Of a stretch of DNA of 64,000 nucleotides, positions 23,291-34,759 are shown in pieces. Numbering within the stretch: position 1 is the stretch's first letter; each line of letters opens with the position of its first letter. The DNA is taken from NCBI GenBank assembly GCA_958510825.1, contig OY294045.1, positions 97,276,988 through 97,340,987 of the forward strand, in the 5' to 3' direction. The notes beneath the pieces are model-generated. The model had not been told where the DNA came from. It worked only from the letters and a program-made list of their open reading frames with translations, and made no database searches. The stretch comes from Brachypterus glaber. Lineage: Eukaryota; Arthropoda; Insecta; Coleoptera; Kateretidae. The translations under genes were made by a program, and so were the position numbers.

Positions 23291-23697
23291 GACAACTATA
23301 ATATTTTTCTGAATATAGGTATTTGATATTTGTAACATTTACCATATATTTTTAATTAAAAAAAATTGAGGGTTTAAAAAAACGATTAATCAATTTGAAA
23401 CATGACACTATAAAGATTATGTATAATTTACTACAGAGTCATGGAGAGCCCCAAATAAGCTTTTGGCTTGTGATAGGGACTCTAATATGTTTATAAAATA
23501 TTAATAATAAACGTTCTTAATTTTTCAGTACGGCTACTTTTGAGCACAAGTTTTAGCACTATAGCAAGTAACGTATTGTTCATTATAAACATTTGACATT
23601 TAAATAGTGCTAATGAACTAAAGTTGCAGGTTAGACTAATTTTAATCTACGAATATTCCTAAATAAGGTATTGTTCGTGAAACTATACACGGTGTAT

Positions 23698-24762
23698 TTG
23701 AAATAGCGTCGGAAATTTTAACAGATGATTCTACATCATAAAATATGACAAAAAGTTCCTATAAACATATGTCTAAAAATGCGTCATAAGGGAGCTACGC
23801 CCCTTTGAAAGTGGCTAAAAAAATCGGTTTTTATTTAATAACTCAGGAACCCTTTGAGATATATCAACGAGGTTTTGCACGTCAACTAATCCTACCAAAG
23901 CCCGTTTTTATGTGTTATTTTCATGTACTTATTTCAACCAGCGGTGTGCAAAACGGGGGGGCTTATCAGTTTTTTGTCCCCAACTTTTTTCTGTGTAACT
24001 TTTTTGCAATTTTATTTTTGAAATATGATTCCTCAGGTCAAAATACATAAAAAAGGTACTCTTGTTGTAATACTGTAGGATTAACCGTATGTACATTAAA
24101 AACTAAGAAAAAAACCTCATATACAGGTACTTCCAAAAATCAATCCTAATGGAGCTATGGTCTCCTAAATATGCACCATTTTTAAAGGGCTATGGTAGCT
24201 TTAAAAGCGTTTTTTCGACCTACATGTATGGAAACTTTTTTTCTTAGTTTTTGATGTAGAATAACATTGCATCATTAAAATTTTGGTTTTCGACATTTTA
24301 GTATTTAATTTTTCGTCCTCGAACCGTGAAATTTCACCTTAAAATGAACTTTTCTCGAAAACGGTTAATCCTACAGTATTACAACAAGATTACCTTTTTT
24401 ATGTATTTTGACCTGAAGAATCATATTTCAAAAATAAAATTGCAAAAAAGTTACACAGAAAAAAGTTTGGGACAAAAAACTGATAAGGCCCCCCCGTTTC
24501 GCACACCCCTGGTTTAAATAAGTACGTGAAAATGACATACAAAGATGGGCCTTATTAGGATTAATTCACGTGCAAAACCTCGTTAACATATCTCAAAGGG
24601 TTCCTGAGTTATTAAATAAAAACCGATTTTTTTAACCAATTTCAAAGGGGCGTAGCTCCCTTATAACGCATTTTTAGACATATGTTTATAGGAACTTTTT
24701 GTCATATTTTATCATGTAGAATCACCTGTTAAAATTTCCTACGCTATTTCAAATACACCCTG
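23698..24762. mobile_element. Palindromic element with conserved subterminal block
   Basis: The left end is CACGGTGTATTTGAAATAGC; the right end is its inverse with small changes, closing CACCCTG at 24762. TA flanks both. Inside are ACAGATGATTCTACATCAT and CATAAGGGAGCTACGCCCC, blocks shared with the elements at 10.4, 13.7, 21.7 and 55.1 kb, and the arms mirror each other about 24230. Frames at 23805 and 24326 are opposite arms of the palindrome, not genes. Confidence 0.78.
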
Positions 24763-24837
24763 TAGAATTCTAGATGTAGGCACTCTTACGCATGTGCAAA
24801 CATTTTATGCAGGAACTTCCTTTAAACGTCTTTGTTC

Positions 24838-25567
24838 ACGATTCACTCACCGCAGTAATGAGAAGAATCTAGCACATGTGCACTGGTTTGCTTATTTTTG
24901 TTTTGACGGATGTCAAAAGTGGCTTCCGTTTAGGCAGTTGTAGTTTTATGAAATAGTTTAATTTGAGTGGGGTTACGGTGCGCATCAGGTCCACAAAAAT
25001 AAACTATATTTTTGCACTGATTTCTGGTTTTATTACTAAAACTTACTGCCTTGAATATAATTAAGTGCGGAAAATCCAGTTTTTTTGTTAGAATATATAG
25101 CAAAAGATTGTTAAAATACTCACGAATTTCTGTTTGATTTACGTTAACAATGGTTTGGTTTGGTAGTTTGTTGGTTTGGTGTTTTTTTTTATTAATGGGA
25201 GGCGTTGGTTTACGTTAATGGTTTGGTTTGGTAGTTTGATGGTTTGGTAGTTTGCTGGTTTGGTGTTTTTTTTTTAATGGGAGGCATTTTTCAGATACGA
25301 TATTTCAGAATTTAGAAGGCGATATATATTAAGAATCAAATATTATATTTAGGCTAAATAATTTAGCTTTAGCCGGCTTTAGCTAATTAAAAAATAACTG
25401 CTAGCCTGGTGTAACAATATGCATAAGAAAAAAGTAGATATTTTCGTAAAATTCTGCAAAAGAATGTTACATAACCTTAAAATAATTTTTGGCATACGTC
25501 AAAACAAAAATAAGAAAATCAGTGCGCATGCGCTGGATTCTCCTCATTACTGCGGTGAGTGAATCGT
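24838..25567. mobile_element. Non-autonomous element D with 8-bp TSD, copy 1
   Basis: ACGATTCACTCACCGCAGTA at 24838 is inverted to end GAATCGT at 25567. CTTTGTTC flanks both sides (24830-24837 and 25568-25575), a perfect 8-bp target duplication as made by hAT, P or Merlin-type transposases. The interior has a ~65-bp minisatellite based on GGTTTGGTTTGGTAGTTTG (about 25145-25290). No transposase remains. Copy 2 is at 45126-46045 and an end fragment at 42121-42210. Confidence 0.85.
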
Positions 25568-25687
25568 CTTTGTTCCGATACACTCAGTTACGGTATCACA
25601 CGTATTGTCTTGCTCCGTATTGCACAGCATATTGAATGGAGATCTCTACAACTAGAATTATGAAACAAAAGACGTCTACCCTATCTC

Positions 25688-27388
25688 TATTTGACTTTTA
25701 AGGAACCTAAATCACCCACACTAAACCACTTACAAGAAAGGGAAAATTCATTTTTTCTGGCGCCCACAACGCCAGAGGAGATTGAAAAAGTGATAAAACA
25801 AGTGTGCACCAAAAATGCAGCTGGAATTGATGGGGTACCGGGTGAGTTACTAAAAAAAGTTGCATGTTCTATTTCTGAACCACTGAGTATAATTATTAAT
25901 AACTCTTTCAGTGATGGTATTTTTCCAAACACATTAAAATTTTCAAAAATTGTCCCCGTTTACAAAAACAAGGGCAGCAAAACTAGTAAATCCTCATATA
26001 GACCTATCTCCTTATTAAGTCAGTTTTCGAAGATATTTGAAAAGTGCTTTCAAGTTCGATTAACACAGTATTTGAAAAAGTATAATATTTTGGACACCCA
26101 TCAGCACGGTTACACTGAGGGCAGGTCCACAATCACCGCAATGGATGAAGTAGTACAATTTGTGCTAAAAAATTTGGAAGATAAGCAGCTCATCTTGGCC
26201 CTTTTGTTTGATATGAGCAAAGCCTTTGAAACCATTGACCACCCCCTGTTACTAAGAAAACTATTTGTATTCGGAGTGAGGGGGCCAGCCAATGATTGGC
26301 TTTGCTCATATCTTGAAGATAGGTTCCAGCAAGTTTTTATAAATAACATTAAGTCACAATTTAAAAAAGTTAAAAAAGGTGTTCCTCAGGGGTCCATATT
26401 AGGACCCCTATTATTTTTGATTTTTGTGAATGATATTGTAAAATATTGCAAAAATATATTTAAAATAATTATGTTCGCGGATGATTTAAATATTTTGATA
26501 AAAGCGAAGGACCTGGAAGAGCTGCTGTATTTAGCTAACCAGGTAATCACATTAATACAAAACTATTGTAGTGAGAATGGACTTGTCCTCAATGTGGCTA
26601 AGACGCAGTTTATGCGGTTTGTCCCCAAAAATTTTACCAACAATAATAGTATTCTTATCAGATTAGATGATAAGACTATTCCTAGTATCAAGTTGCAGAT
26701 TTTTGGGTATACATTTAGATCATAAGCTGCTTTGGAATTCTCACATAGATAACCTGACTTCTCAGTTGAGTAGGTACTTATTTTTACTAAAACAAATAAA
26801 ACCAACGGTTTCGATGGAGGTGTTAAAGATGTTGTATTTTGCTTTCTTCCAATCAAGGTTATCATATGGCATTGAATTTTGGGGAATGGGAGCAAATTTT
26901 AATGACATTTTTACACTGCAAAAAAAGGCAATCAGAGTGATGGCGGGTCTTAATAAAAATCATACATGTCGGGAAAAATTTGTTGAGTTGGGTATTTTGA
27001 CAGTTCCTAGCCTTTACATTTTTAATATTTTAAACTATATTCATAAAAATGAGGAAAAAATATCAAGAAATAAGAGTTTCCATAACTACAACACCAGAAA
27101 CAACGATAAGTTGTCAATTCAGAAGTCACGACTTACACTTACTCAAAACGGGCCACTGTACAGGGGCACAAATATGTATAATAAATTGGGCCAAGAATAT
27201 AAGATACTGGCTCAAAATATTTTTAAAAATAGAATTAAAAAAATTCTCATAAAAAAGGCATACTACTCCATTGATGAATATTTTAATGAGAAGATATTTT
27301 AGATGTTTAATTGTTATTGACTTGTTCATTGTATAAAATTTTGATGTACTTTTTTTTTATGTCAAATTTCTTATAATATGAAATAAAG

Positions 27389-27419
<31 letters not shown>
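25688..27419 (+). mobile_element. 5'-truncated LINE with TTAC tail
   Basis: The insertion runs from just after CTATCTCTAT to the end of a TTAC tandem tail (about 27388-27419), followed by CTATCTC again, giving an approximate 7-bp duplication. Comparison with 51399-51480 shows that everything between is extra. The tail is a short tandem repeat rather than poly(A). Confidence 0.82.
25691..27302 (+). pseudogene. LINE reverse transcriptase, nearly intact, frameshifted
   Basis: The 344-codon frame carries the standard order of non-LTR RT blocks: KNAAGIDGVPGELLK, YRPISLL, the palm motif FDMSKAFETIDH with one catalytic Asp, GVPQGSILGPLLF, and FADDLNIL with the catalytic Asp pair. Around 26697-26706 one extra base shifts the reading; the next frame (to 27302) continues LGIHLDHKLLWNSHI, then FWGM, TLQKKAIRV and HNYNTRNN. 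RT and C-terminal region together therefore span about 535 codons broken only once. The endonuclease domain and the first ORF are absent, so the copy is 5'-truncated. Clade is of CR1/Jockey-group type; I cannot place it better. It is related to the 8.3-kb remnant. The single lesion suggests a fairly young insertion. Confidence 0.88.
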
Positions 27420-27777
27420 ATCTCATTTGTGCTACACTTTCCAGCCAACCAAATAAATACTGTATTTGTTTTTCATACAACAAATACAGTATTTTTTTGT
27501 TTGGCCGGAAAGTGTAACACTGAGCGGTACGAACGAACATAGCTAATGTGAATCTGTAGAATAAGATAATTCTACTAAAATTTAGATGGCGCCAGTAATT
27601 TCTTTAATAAAAATTAAATTGTTACACTTTTCGCCCGGCCAAGTAAATATTGTATTTGTTCAACAAAGAACAAATACAGAATTTGTTTGGTTGGGTGGAA
27701 GTGAGAGTGTATGTATGTCTTCTATCCTTTTTGGGTAGAACTTTTGTACCTGTCTAATCTAACGGGAGAAATCGCCA

Positions 27778-28990
27778 TTAAATAACGCTTTTTATAAGTA
27801 AAACCCCGCCCAATTTATATTAAAATTTTGCCTCCATTTGACCTTCTACTGCAGTACTTTTATTTTAAATTCAGGAAATATAAAGTTTACTATCGTCAAA
27901 AAATAATTTATTTCATGCAAAATTCAACTATACCTACCATAAAATAGTATATTCTATAACTAGTGTGAAATAGACAATATTCCGCGCGAGCGGAAAGTTT
28001 GTCATAGGCATTAATCGGAATAAATTCAGTTATGACTCATCAACGTTGAAAATAAACACAGAAACATAGGCTTACAGAATAATTTTGCCGAATTATGAGG
28101 GAAATTTTTATAAAGGTCACTAAATCGAAACATTTGACGACTAATTTGTTACACACAACAATATTGAATATACATATTAACTATAAATATGTAAATATAT
28201 CGGTGTTTTTCAAAGAAAATAAAAATGTAAATATTTAAAACCTCGCGTCAACGATAGAATCAACGCGGCGCCTATGCGAGCACTGGAAATTCGCCGATGA
28301 CTGGTCATAGGCGCCGACAGGCGAGTTTGACGGTTCCGCGAGGGCGGAATGACTATTCCATATGTGATGTAGACTATAATTTTTCTTCGACTGCAAATAT
28401 GAAACACTGTATGGCTTTAAACTACGGACAAGGTTAAAAACAATGATTTTTGTGACATTATAAATGCAACAAAACACATATTTTTAATTAAAGCAATTAA
28501 TGTTATTTAATAATTTTATTAAATCAGTACTTAAAAAAGATTTTTAATTAATTTTAGCACATATTTGCAAATTATAATGCAAAAATTGAAGGTTATGTCA
28601 CATTGTGGTGACAGATATCAGGTTTTAATATTTTACATTAGATGGAGCAGTTTTAATTTTTTGAACTAAATTGATAAAAAACTGGTCAAATATTAAGAAA
28701 AACTAATAAACTTTATGTAATTTTAACGCAAAACTTTAAATTGCATTAAATTATTAAATATTTTATGTTAAAATATTAAGATTTTTGTTAATTTTGCTAC
28801 AGTTTTCTTTACTTTTATAAACAAGAGATGGCACTACATGTGCTTATTCTAACATTTGATACGGAATATTCATACCGTATCTAGAGCTAGAATGGATTCA
28901 TTCTGTGTTTGAAAAGTGTGTGTATTTGCTTACATTCTAAAGCAGTCGTAGAAAAACAAACTACCTTGTATACCATGCAATTTTTATATA
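27778..28990. other. No gene; GC-rich hairpin at 28266-28316
   Basis: A perfect 11-bp stem, CGGCGCCTATG with CATAGGCGCCG (28266-28276, 28306-28316), sits in a CG-richer patch about 28240-28350. Further out, GCGAGCGGAAAGTTTGTC (27985) resembles the inverse context near 28330. The short frames here are not supported. Confidence 0.4.
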
Positions 28991-29902
28991 TAGAGGAAAT
29001 GCGCCTAATTTCGGATGGTTTCCAAATTTCGGATAGTAGTGTATTTAAGATACTGTCTGCAAAGGTAAACAGAAACCTACTTTTATGTGAAGCCAAAAGT
29101 CAAACTAAATCCGTCCTGTAATATGATAACGGTAGAGCTTCTCCTCTTTAAATGGCAGCACAAATCGTTTATATTGCAAATGGCAGTTTTGTGCTCAGTT
29201 GCATTATTATGCTTGTTTATTTTATAAATAATCTTTATAATAGTTCGTGATTCTGTCTTGGGTAAGTTATGATGTTAGTTAAGTTGATCCACTATTCATA
29301 ATTAAGCAATTTGAAAATGTAAACATTCTACAAATTTCTAATCTAAAAAGCAGGAAGTTGCCTAATTTCGGATAGACCATTTTTGTGCATTTGATTCCCA
29401 ATTTCGGATATCCGCAAGGTAATTATTATTCAGGATAACCAACCATTAATTATTATTTTTATAATGATACAACAAACTAAGGTAAACAATTTTGAAAAAA
29501 CGAAAATTACCTAAGATACTAAGATATTCGAAATTGGGAATCTAAAATTATAGTACCTATAGTATTTCGTAGAAAATCGCTTAATGATTAAATTACGTCT
29601 TAAATGTGAAGGAATAACAAGAAACATAAGCAATGGGATCCAGATCTACTCATGAAAAAATTTTTTCGGAAAAAGTCCAAACGAAATTAGGAGCCCTTTT
29701 TCAAATGCACAAAAATGCGCTGATTTTTTTTAACCGTGTTTTTTGGAAAAAATAAACTGTAATAAAATTGCTTTTATAATAAATCATGGTTCGCTATAAT
29801 AAGTCGTATCTGGTTATATAAAAAAAATATCAAAAAGTAATACCGAGTATTAAATATTGAATACATTGTAAATGGTATCCGAAATTAGGCGATTTTCCTC
29901 TA
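28991..29902. mobile_element. TIR element with repeated CCTAATTTCGGAT
   Basis: TAGAGGAAATGCGCCTAATT at 28991 is inverted at the right (AATTAGGCGATTTTCCTCTA, ending 29902). The phrase TAATTTCGGAT, or its complement, recurs at about 29006, 29352 and 29875, and CCAATTTCGGATATCC is near 29398. The 70-codon frames at 28887-29121 overlap the terminus on both strands and look fortuitous. Confidence 0.6.
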
Positions 29903-30289
29903 CATGAATATTACCTTAAAAATTTCAAAATTTTTTTAATTTCAAATTTTTACATTTAAAAAGGAAAAAATATGAAATAATGATTCCCTTTAGAGTTTTA
30001 CTGAAATGTGCCCTATTCACAGTAATTTTACGGATTTTAGAGAAAAAATAGCAAAAGAAGAATGAAAAGGGAAGTGAGCAATTTCAGGCATGCAAAAAAT
30101 AAATTGTTATGCACCTGATGATAAATTTTCACCATCTATCAAGAAGATTTATAAGGATCGTTGATCCGGGACATCGAAAATTCCCCAGATATTTACTGCG
30201 TTGTTTTCTGACTCAGACAATAAAAAATAAAAGGGATTTTTCTCTTAATTAATTAAACCCAGCAGGCATAAAATTGATTATACTTATTA

Positions 30290-30745
30290 TAGTATATAAA
30301 CATAACATACGTTTTTAGCGCACGAGTACAAGTTTAGAAAACGAGCCGCTTGCGGAGAGTTTTCTAAAGTAATAGTGCGCTAAAAACGTGTTATGAAACG
30401 AGTGCTTTATACAATTTTTTCTATTTTGTTCTAAAATTTAAAAAAAACTTACATTGATGACTGATTTAGGGATTTTTGTTTCGAACTGGCATTACAGTTT
30501 TCACCATGTTTAAAATTCTAAGAACGAATATTATTTTGATATATTTTATAGTCATTTCTGCTCTTTTCCACTGCAAGTAACCAAGCCACAATCTTAACAC
30601 GGTAAAACAACCTAAACAAAAAATTTTGTAGAAAATTAAACTTTAAACCGACGTTCACAATTGCACGGCAAACGTCAAGAGATAGACTTTTGTCTGTTGC
30701 CAACCCAAAAGAAAAATAAGTAGAGACCTCTTATGGGCCTAAAAG
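30290..30745 (+). repeat. Dispersed repeat E with compact palindrome, copy 1
   Basis: It opens with a ~125-bp palindrome (about 30300-30412) whose outer arms read TTTCATAACA/CATAACATACGTTTTTAGCG and whose tip is GAGCCGCTTGCGGAG. It is followed by about 330 bp that recurs inverted at 52985-53345 (landmarks ATATTTTATAGTCAT, TGCCAACCC, CTCTTATGGGCC). A shorter copy is at 33186-33475. The small minus-strand frame at 30518-30703 is not conserved between copies. Confidence 0.72.
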
Positions 30746-30889
30746 AACACGCAAAATGCGTGTGATTATGAGCTTATAAGAGTCGCAAAATAGAAAAAGA
30801 ATATAATACTATAAGTGAAAATACATTACACCTACGATGGCTTTTTCACCCTTTTTTTTACTTATCTATATTAAAATACTAGAATACTA

Positions 30890-31168
30890 GAGGATTGGTG
30901 TAGTGGACTACCGCGTCGTACTCGACGAGTTTACTACCCAAATAGCGTGAGTTCGATTCTCACCGGCGCGCCGATTTGCCTTTTTCAGTTAATTAATAAT
31001 TGAAATTTGGCGAAGGCATAAGTGAAGCGGACACTCCCTATAAATTGGTTCGAAAGTCAATTAAAACCGGTGGTTCCCTCTACTACTAGCCCACACAAGT
31101 CCTGGACTTAGGGGATGCTTAATTAAGTAGAATAGTACGAGGTTAAATAAAAATGTAATGTAATGAGA
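30890..31168 (+). mobile_element. tRNA-derived SINE, copy 1
   Basis: The head has an A-box-like TTGGTGTAGTGGACTA (30895-30910) and a B box GTTCGATTC (30951-30959) with tRNA-like spacing. A shared body follows (CAGTTAATTAATAATTG, GGTGGTTCCCTCTACTAC, GTCCTGGACTTAGGGG) and ends AGTACGAGGTTAAATAAA. RNA polymerase III would transcribe it, and a LINE supplies reverse transcriptase. Two more copies lie at 36018 and 48091. The minus-strand frame at 31061-31273 is a by-product. Confidence 0.85.
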
Positions 31169-31341
31169 AACCATATTAAAGCACGCGTCCAGATTTAAAA
31201 AACAACTCGCGAACGAAGAATTTTTTAATGGACATGTGCTTTTATAAGTTTTATGAAATGAGTATTTATACAATTATTTCTAATTTTCTCCTTTTTTTCC
31301 GAAAAATTAAATAATTTATTAAAAATCCCTAAAAAAGACCT

Positions 31342-31390
31342 TGATATAAATTAGTCTTATAAACTCATTTTATAAGACTAATTTATATCA
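31342..31390. repeat. Perfect ~21-bp-stem hairpin
   Basis: GATATAAATTAGTCTTATAAA and its complement enclose a loop of a few bases. It is AT-rich and not obviously part of a larger element. Confidence 0.7.
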
Positions 31391-31785
31391 ATTATCATTT
31401 ATAATATTCTTTTATTGTTGCTCTATTTTTTTTTTTAATCCGCAAAACAATGAGTTTGCCAATATTTACATTACGAAACACAATTTGGATTTCGTAATCT
31501 AATTATTACGTCTCAAAATAGTTATTTATAATACAAGGGCAAAAAGTTAAGTTTTTCGATTGAGTAGGTTTTAAGAAGCCGAGGGCCGGCCGACGGGTCG
31601 GCCCGAGGGTAATAAACCTATGAAATCGAAATTTAACTTTTTGCCCGTGTATTATACAATATTTTTTATTCGATTGTTACTAATAATAATAAATTATCAA
31701 AATATATTAATAAGGTTTTTTGACAGTATACCACAAATGTTAAATATTGTATATTGGTATAAAAAAATAAAAGTATAAAATTAGC

Positions 31786-31834
31786 AGCCTAGCGCTTTCG
31801 GCACCATTCCGGTACCATCATCAGGGCAGGCCCT
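31786..31834 (-). ncRNA. Hammerhead-ribozyme-like motif 2 (left arm)
   Basis: Read on the minus strand: GCC, CTGATGA, stem II GGTACC/GGTGCC around GGAAT, GAAA, self-complementary AGCGCT for stem III, then A and GGC to close stem I. All conserved core positions (CUGANGA, GAAA, UH at the cleavage site) are present. Confidence 0.6.
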
Positions 31835-32030
31835 AAAAAGTAAGGGAAAAATTTTTTTAAAGAATGGTTAACGGTTTTTTTTTTTAAATTGAACAAATAT
31901 TTTAGGTTATGTTTTTTCACTTATTTGTTAGGGTCAGCCTACTCTTATCTGTGCAGTAAATTACGGTCACATTGTATAACATTTAAAACATTTAAACATT
32001 TAAACATTTAAACATTTAAATGTTTAGGGC

Positions 32031-32078
32031 CTGCCCTGAGGATGGTACCGGAATGGTGCCGAAAGCGCTAGGCTGCTA
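32031..32078 (+). ncRNA. Hammerhead-ribozyme-like motif 3 (right arm)
   Basis: GCC (32033-32035), CTGAGGA (32036-32042), stem II GGTACC (32044-32049) with GGTGCC (32055-32060), GAAA (32061-32064), GCGCT (32065-32069), A at the expected cleavage site (32070), then GGC (32071-32073). It mirrors motif 2 with one core N change (T to G). Confidence 0.6.
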
Positions 32079-32759
32079 ATTTTATACTTTTATTTTTTTA
32101 TACCAATATACAAAATTTAACCTATATTTATCAAAATATACTTAATTTTAAATTGCAAAAAGTATCTTTTTACTGTCCTATTACTTATCTAGTTATCCAT
32201 GACAAATTGATATCCAATCAAATCGCTGAAAAAACAATTGAATCGTTTCTTTTGCGTGCGGTTTCATTTTCAAATTAAAAAAAGCTACAGCTTGGTGATT
32301 AATTTCTGTTAAAATGTGTCTGTTATGAAAATATTAATACTTCTGAACCGTTTTATGAATATTATAAATATTGAAATTGATTTTACTATTGAAATTTTGT
32401 TTTTTTTTATTTATTTTAGTAGATAAATACAGATTAATCAGTTAACATATACTTTGAGGTTATGTTATAGAAGAAATTTTTATTTTGTATGAAATGATTA
32501 TAATAACTGTATCTGGTCAAAAATAACAGTTAGTTCAAGACCAAAAGTGACCTAAAGTCATATTTCTTTATAAATATTACAGTAAAGGTAAAGCATCTTC
32601 TTTTTAAAAAGCTTAAAAATAACAATTTTTAGTTAGCGGGCGAAAATTACTTTTTGGCTCTAGGGCCACAAAGTTCAACTTTTCGCCCGTAAAACAGGAA
32701 CAAAAAGTGTCTCTTTTAGAATCAATCGAATAAAAATACAAATAAGTACTTATTTTTTA

Positions 32760-34755
32760 CAACAGCCCTAAAATTATTGGTCGTAATTAAATTACACTGC
32801 AATAAATATTTTTGCAGTTATTGCACTGTATAAAACATATTATAAAAGGATCATTTAAAGTGTATTTTTATTATGTTTTTAGAAAATAATTTATTATATC
32901 GCTGGCATAACTCAAAATGTTTCGAATGCAATAATGGCACAAATCCAAAAATTTTAAAATTTGGCATTTTACCTCAATATTATTTTCCTACGACCCTCTA
33001 TGAAAATGATATTTAGCACACTCTTTTGTTCTTTAGAAAACGCCTCATATCGCACTCGTGTGATATTTATGTATGGAGGTTTGCCTGATTTTATTTAGAT
33101 ATCTACCTCGTATATTCTATGAATTTTATTCACCTTGTTTTATAAACCATTTTCCACCTTTCACCACAGCCTTTTATATCTTTTATAGTATATTAAAGTA
33201 CTAGTTTCATAACATACGTTTTTAGCGTGTTTTCTAAAGTACTAGTGCGCTAAAAACGTGTTATGAAACGAGTGCTTTATACAATTCTTTCTATTTTGCT
33301 CTAAAATTTAAAAAAAAAACTTACATTTAAATTGATGATTTAGGTATTTTTGTTTTGGGTTGGCATTACAGTTTACACCATGTTTAAAATTCCAAGAACA
33401 AATGATATTTTGATATATTTTATAGTCATCTCTTCTCTTTTTCACTGCAGTTAACCAAGACACAATTTCATATAAAATTGTATGCTATTTATAATTATTT
33501 TGTATTTGCTTTTCTTAAAAATTAATAAAAATTAGAAAATTTTAAAATAAGAAACTTCATATTTTTTCGAGATCGTAGGAACAATAGTGTACTTAACTCG
33601 TTGGAAAGTGTATTTCGTACACTCGTGGTTTTTCCTCACTCGCCTGGCGGTTCGTTTGGAAACCTTCCCACTCGCGTGAAATATGTCACTTTCCACACTA
33701 GTTATGTAATATACTATTTCATACGAGCATGCGGAAAGATCACGCTGTCCACACGCATATGTGTGTGGAAAGAAAGCCTTTTTCGCACGCATAAATATTG
33801 TTTAATTTCTTAATTGCGTAGTGTTATTCTTGTTATATTTATTCATAATATTGTAAAAATGTTTAAATTTTTTACCTGTTAATTGATTTTCTTATTGAAA
33901 AATTATAAAAATAAGATTTATTTCGATTTATTTGATAAAATACGACATAAAAGTATATTTTATTTTAACCCTGCTCGTAGAAAAAGTATTGTTCTTAACG
34001 CATGCGTAAAGAGGCGCGTCGTTCAGGCAAATGCAACCGTGTGGAAAAGGGCCTCATTCCGCACTTGTTAGGAAATAGTAGTTTTCGTAACGAGTAAGGA
34101 CTTGTCGCAAACGAGTTGCGAACAACATTTTTCGTTCGATCTACAGTATAAACTCTTTAAAAATGTATATTTTAAAGAATTACCTGTGTTTAATTTTGAC
34201 ATTTCAAAATTTTATAAACGTCAAATGACTTTTGTCAAAATGAAAGCTATGTGTACTCGTTTGGATAAAGGAGTGTGCATAGTTGTCATTTCATTCAAAT
34301 ATGCACTGTGTACTCGTGTGATAGAAATATATCCTAACGAGGATATATAGTGAACATGCATTTTTCTTTATTTCTTGTACACTAGGTCGTACAAAATAGC
34401 TAGCGAGTACACATAGCTTTCATTTTGACAAAAGTCATTTGACGTTTATAAAATTTTGAAATGTCAAAATTAAACACAGGTAATTCTTTAAAATATACAT
34501 TTTTAAAGAGTCTATACTGTAGATCGAACGAAAAATGTTGTTCGCAACTCGTTTGCGACAAGTCCTTAGTGCACTCGAATGATTTGTTGACTTCGCTTCG
34601 CGTCGTCAAAAAAACTCCATTCTCGTCTAAGGACTAAAGTCGCTTACTCGTTACGAAAACTACTAATTACAGGATTTCTGATAAAATATGGTAAAATGCC
34701 AATTATTAAATTTTTTTGGAGTTGTGCCACTATTGCATTCAGCAAGCGATATAAT
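32760..34755. repeat. Nested inverted repeats
   Basis: Bases around 32894-32975 (CGCTGGCATAAC...TTGCATTC-type sequence) are inverted near 34687-34755 (ATTGCATTCAGCAAGCG). Between them are a copy of repeat E (33186-33475), a patch with ACTCG-rich hairpins (33596-33800) and the palindrome at 34076-34668. The short frames at 33532-34071 fall over these hairpins and are not supported as genes. Confidence 0.6.
34076..34668. repeat. Near-identical palindrome
   Basis: Arms 34076-34262 and 34402-34668 are inverted; about 165 bases of each (34095-34260, 34405-34580) look almost identical, so both strands encode the same meaningless peptide. The right arm holds an extra hairpin at about 34580-34620 with the tip TTCGCTTCGCG. 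High arm identity suggests recent formation or gene conversion. Confidence 0.78.
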
Positions 34756-34759
34756 ATTT

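Larger units (their letters stand above)
25645..27777. repeat. Dispersed repeat split by a LINE insertion
   Basis: Bases 25645-25686 and 27420-27777 together are collinear with the unbroken stretch 51399-51806. The right part carries two hairpins (about 27446-27515 and 27635-27700) built on AAATACTGTATTTG, and the line ATGGCGCCAGTAATTTC. The paralogue gives the pre-insertion sequence of the LINE target. Confidence 0.8.
31750..32109. mobile_element. Inverted-dimer element with two hammerhead motifs
   Basis: Arms 31750-31836 and 32024-32109 are near-perfect inverses (TTGGTATAAAAAAATAAAAG outward, AGGGCCTGCCCTGA inward). The spacer includes about four ACATTTAA units (31981-32022). Each arm holds a hammerhead-like core. 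It interrupts repeat F, whose other copy at 37.7-38.6 kb lacks it. The structure recalls inverted copies of Penelope-like 3' ends, but no protein is present. Confidence 0.7.
31505..32740 (+). repeat. Repeat F, left copy, interrupted
   Basis: It is inverted with respect to 37742-38597. A compact palindrome (about 31530-31655; GGGCAAAAAGTTAAG to its inverse, with GC-rich tip GCCGAGGGCCGGCC) lies at one end, and a second compact palindrome built on GGGCGAAAA...CTTTTCGCCC (about 32637-32692) at the other. The sequence between is shared by both copies except for the hammerhead-bearing element at 31750-32109, which is an insertion absent from the partner. Confidence 0.75.

Noticed and set aside
30890..30965. 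A genuine tRNA gene
   Set aside because: A and B boxes are present, but the cloverleaf is not complete and the sequence continues into a repeated SINE body found three times.
31980..32022. CRISPR-like short repeats (ACATTTAA units)
   Set aside because: The units are adjacent with no spacers, low in complexity, and in animal DNA.
34102..34609. Identical peptides encoded on both strands
   Set aside because: They arise from the two arms of one palindrome, and no function is suggested.
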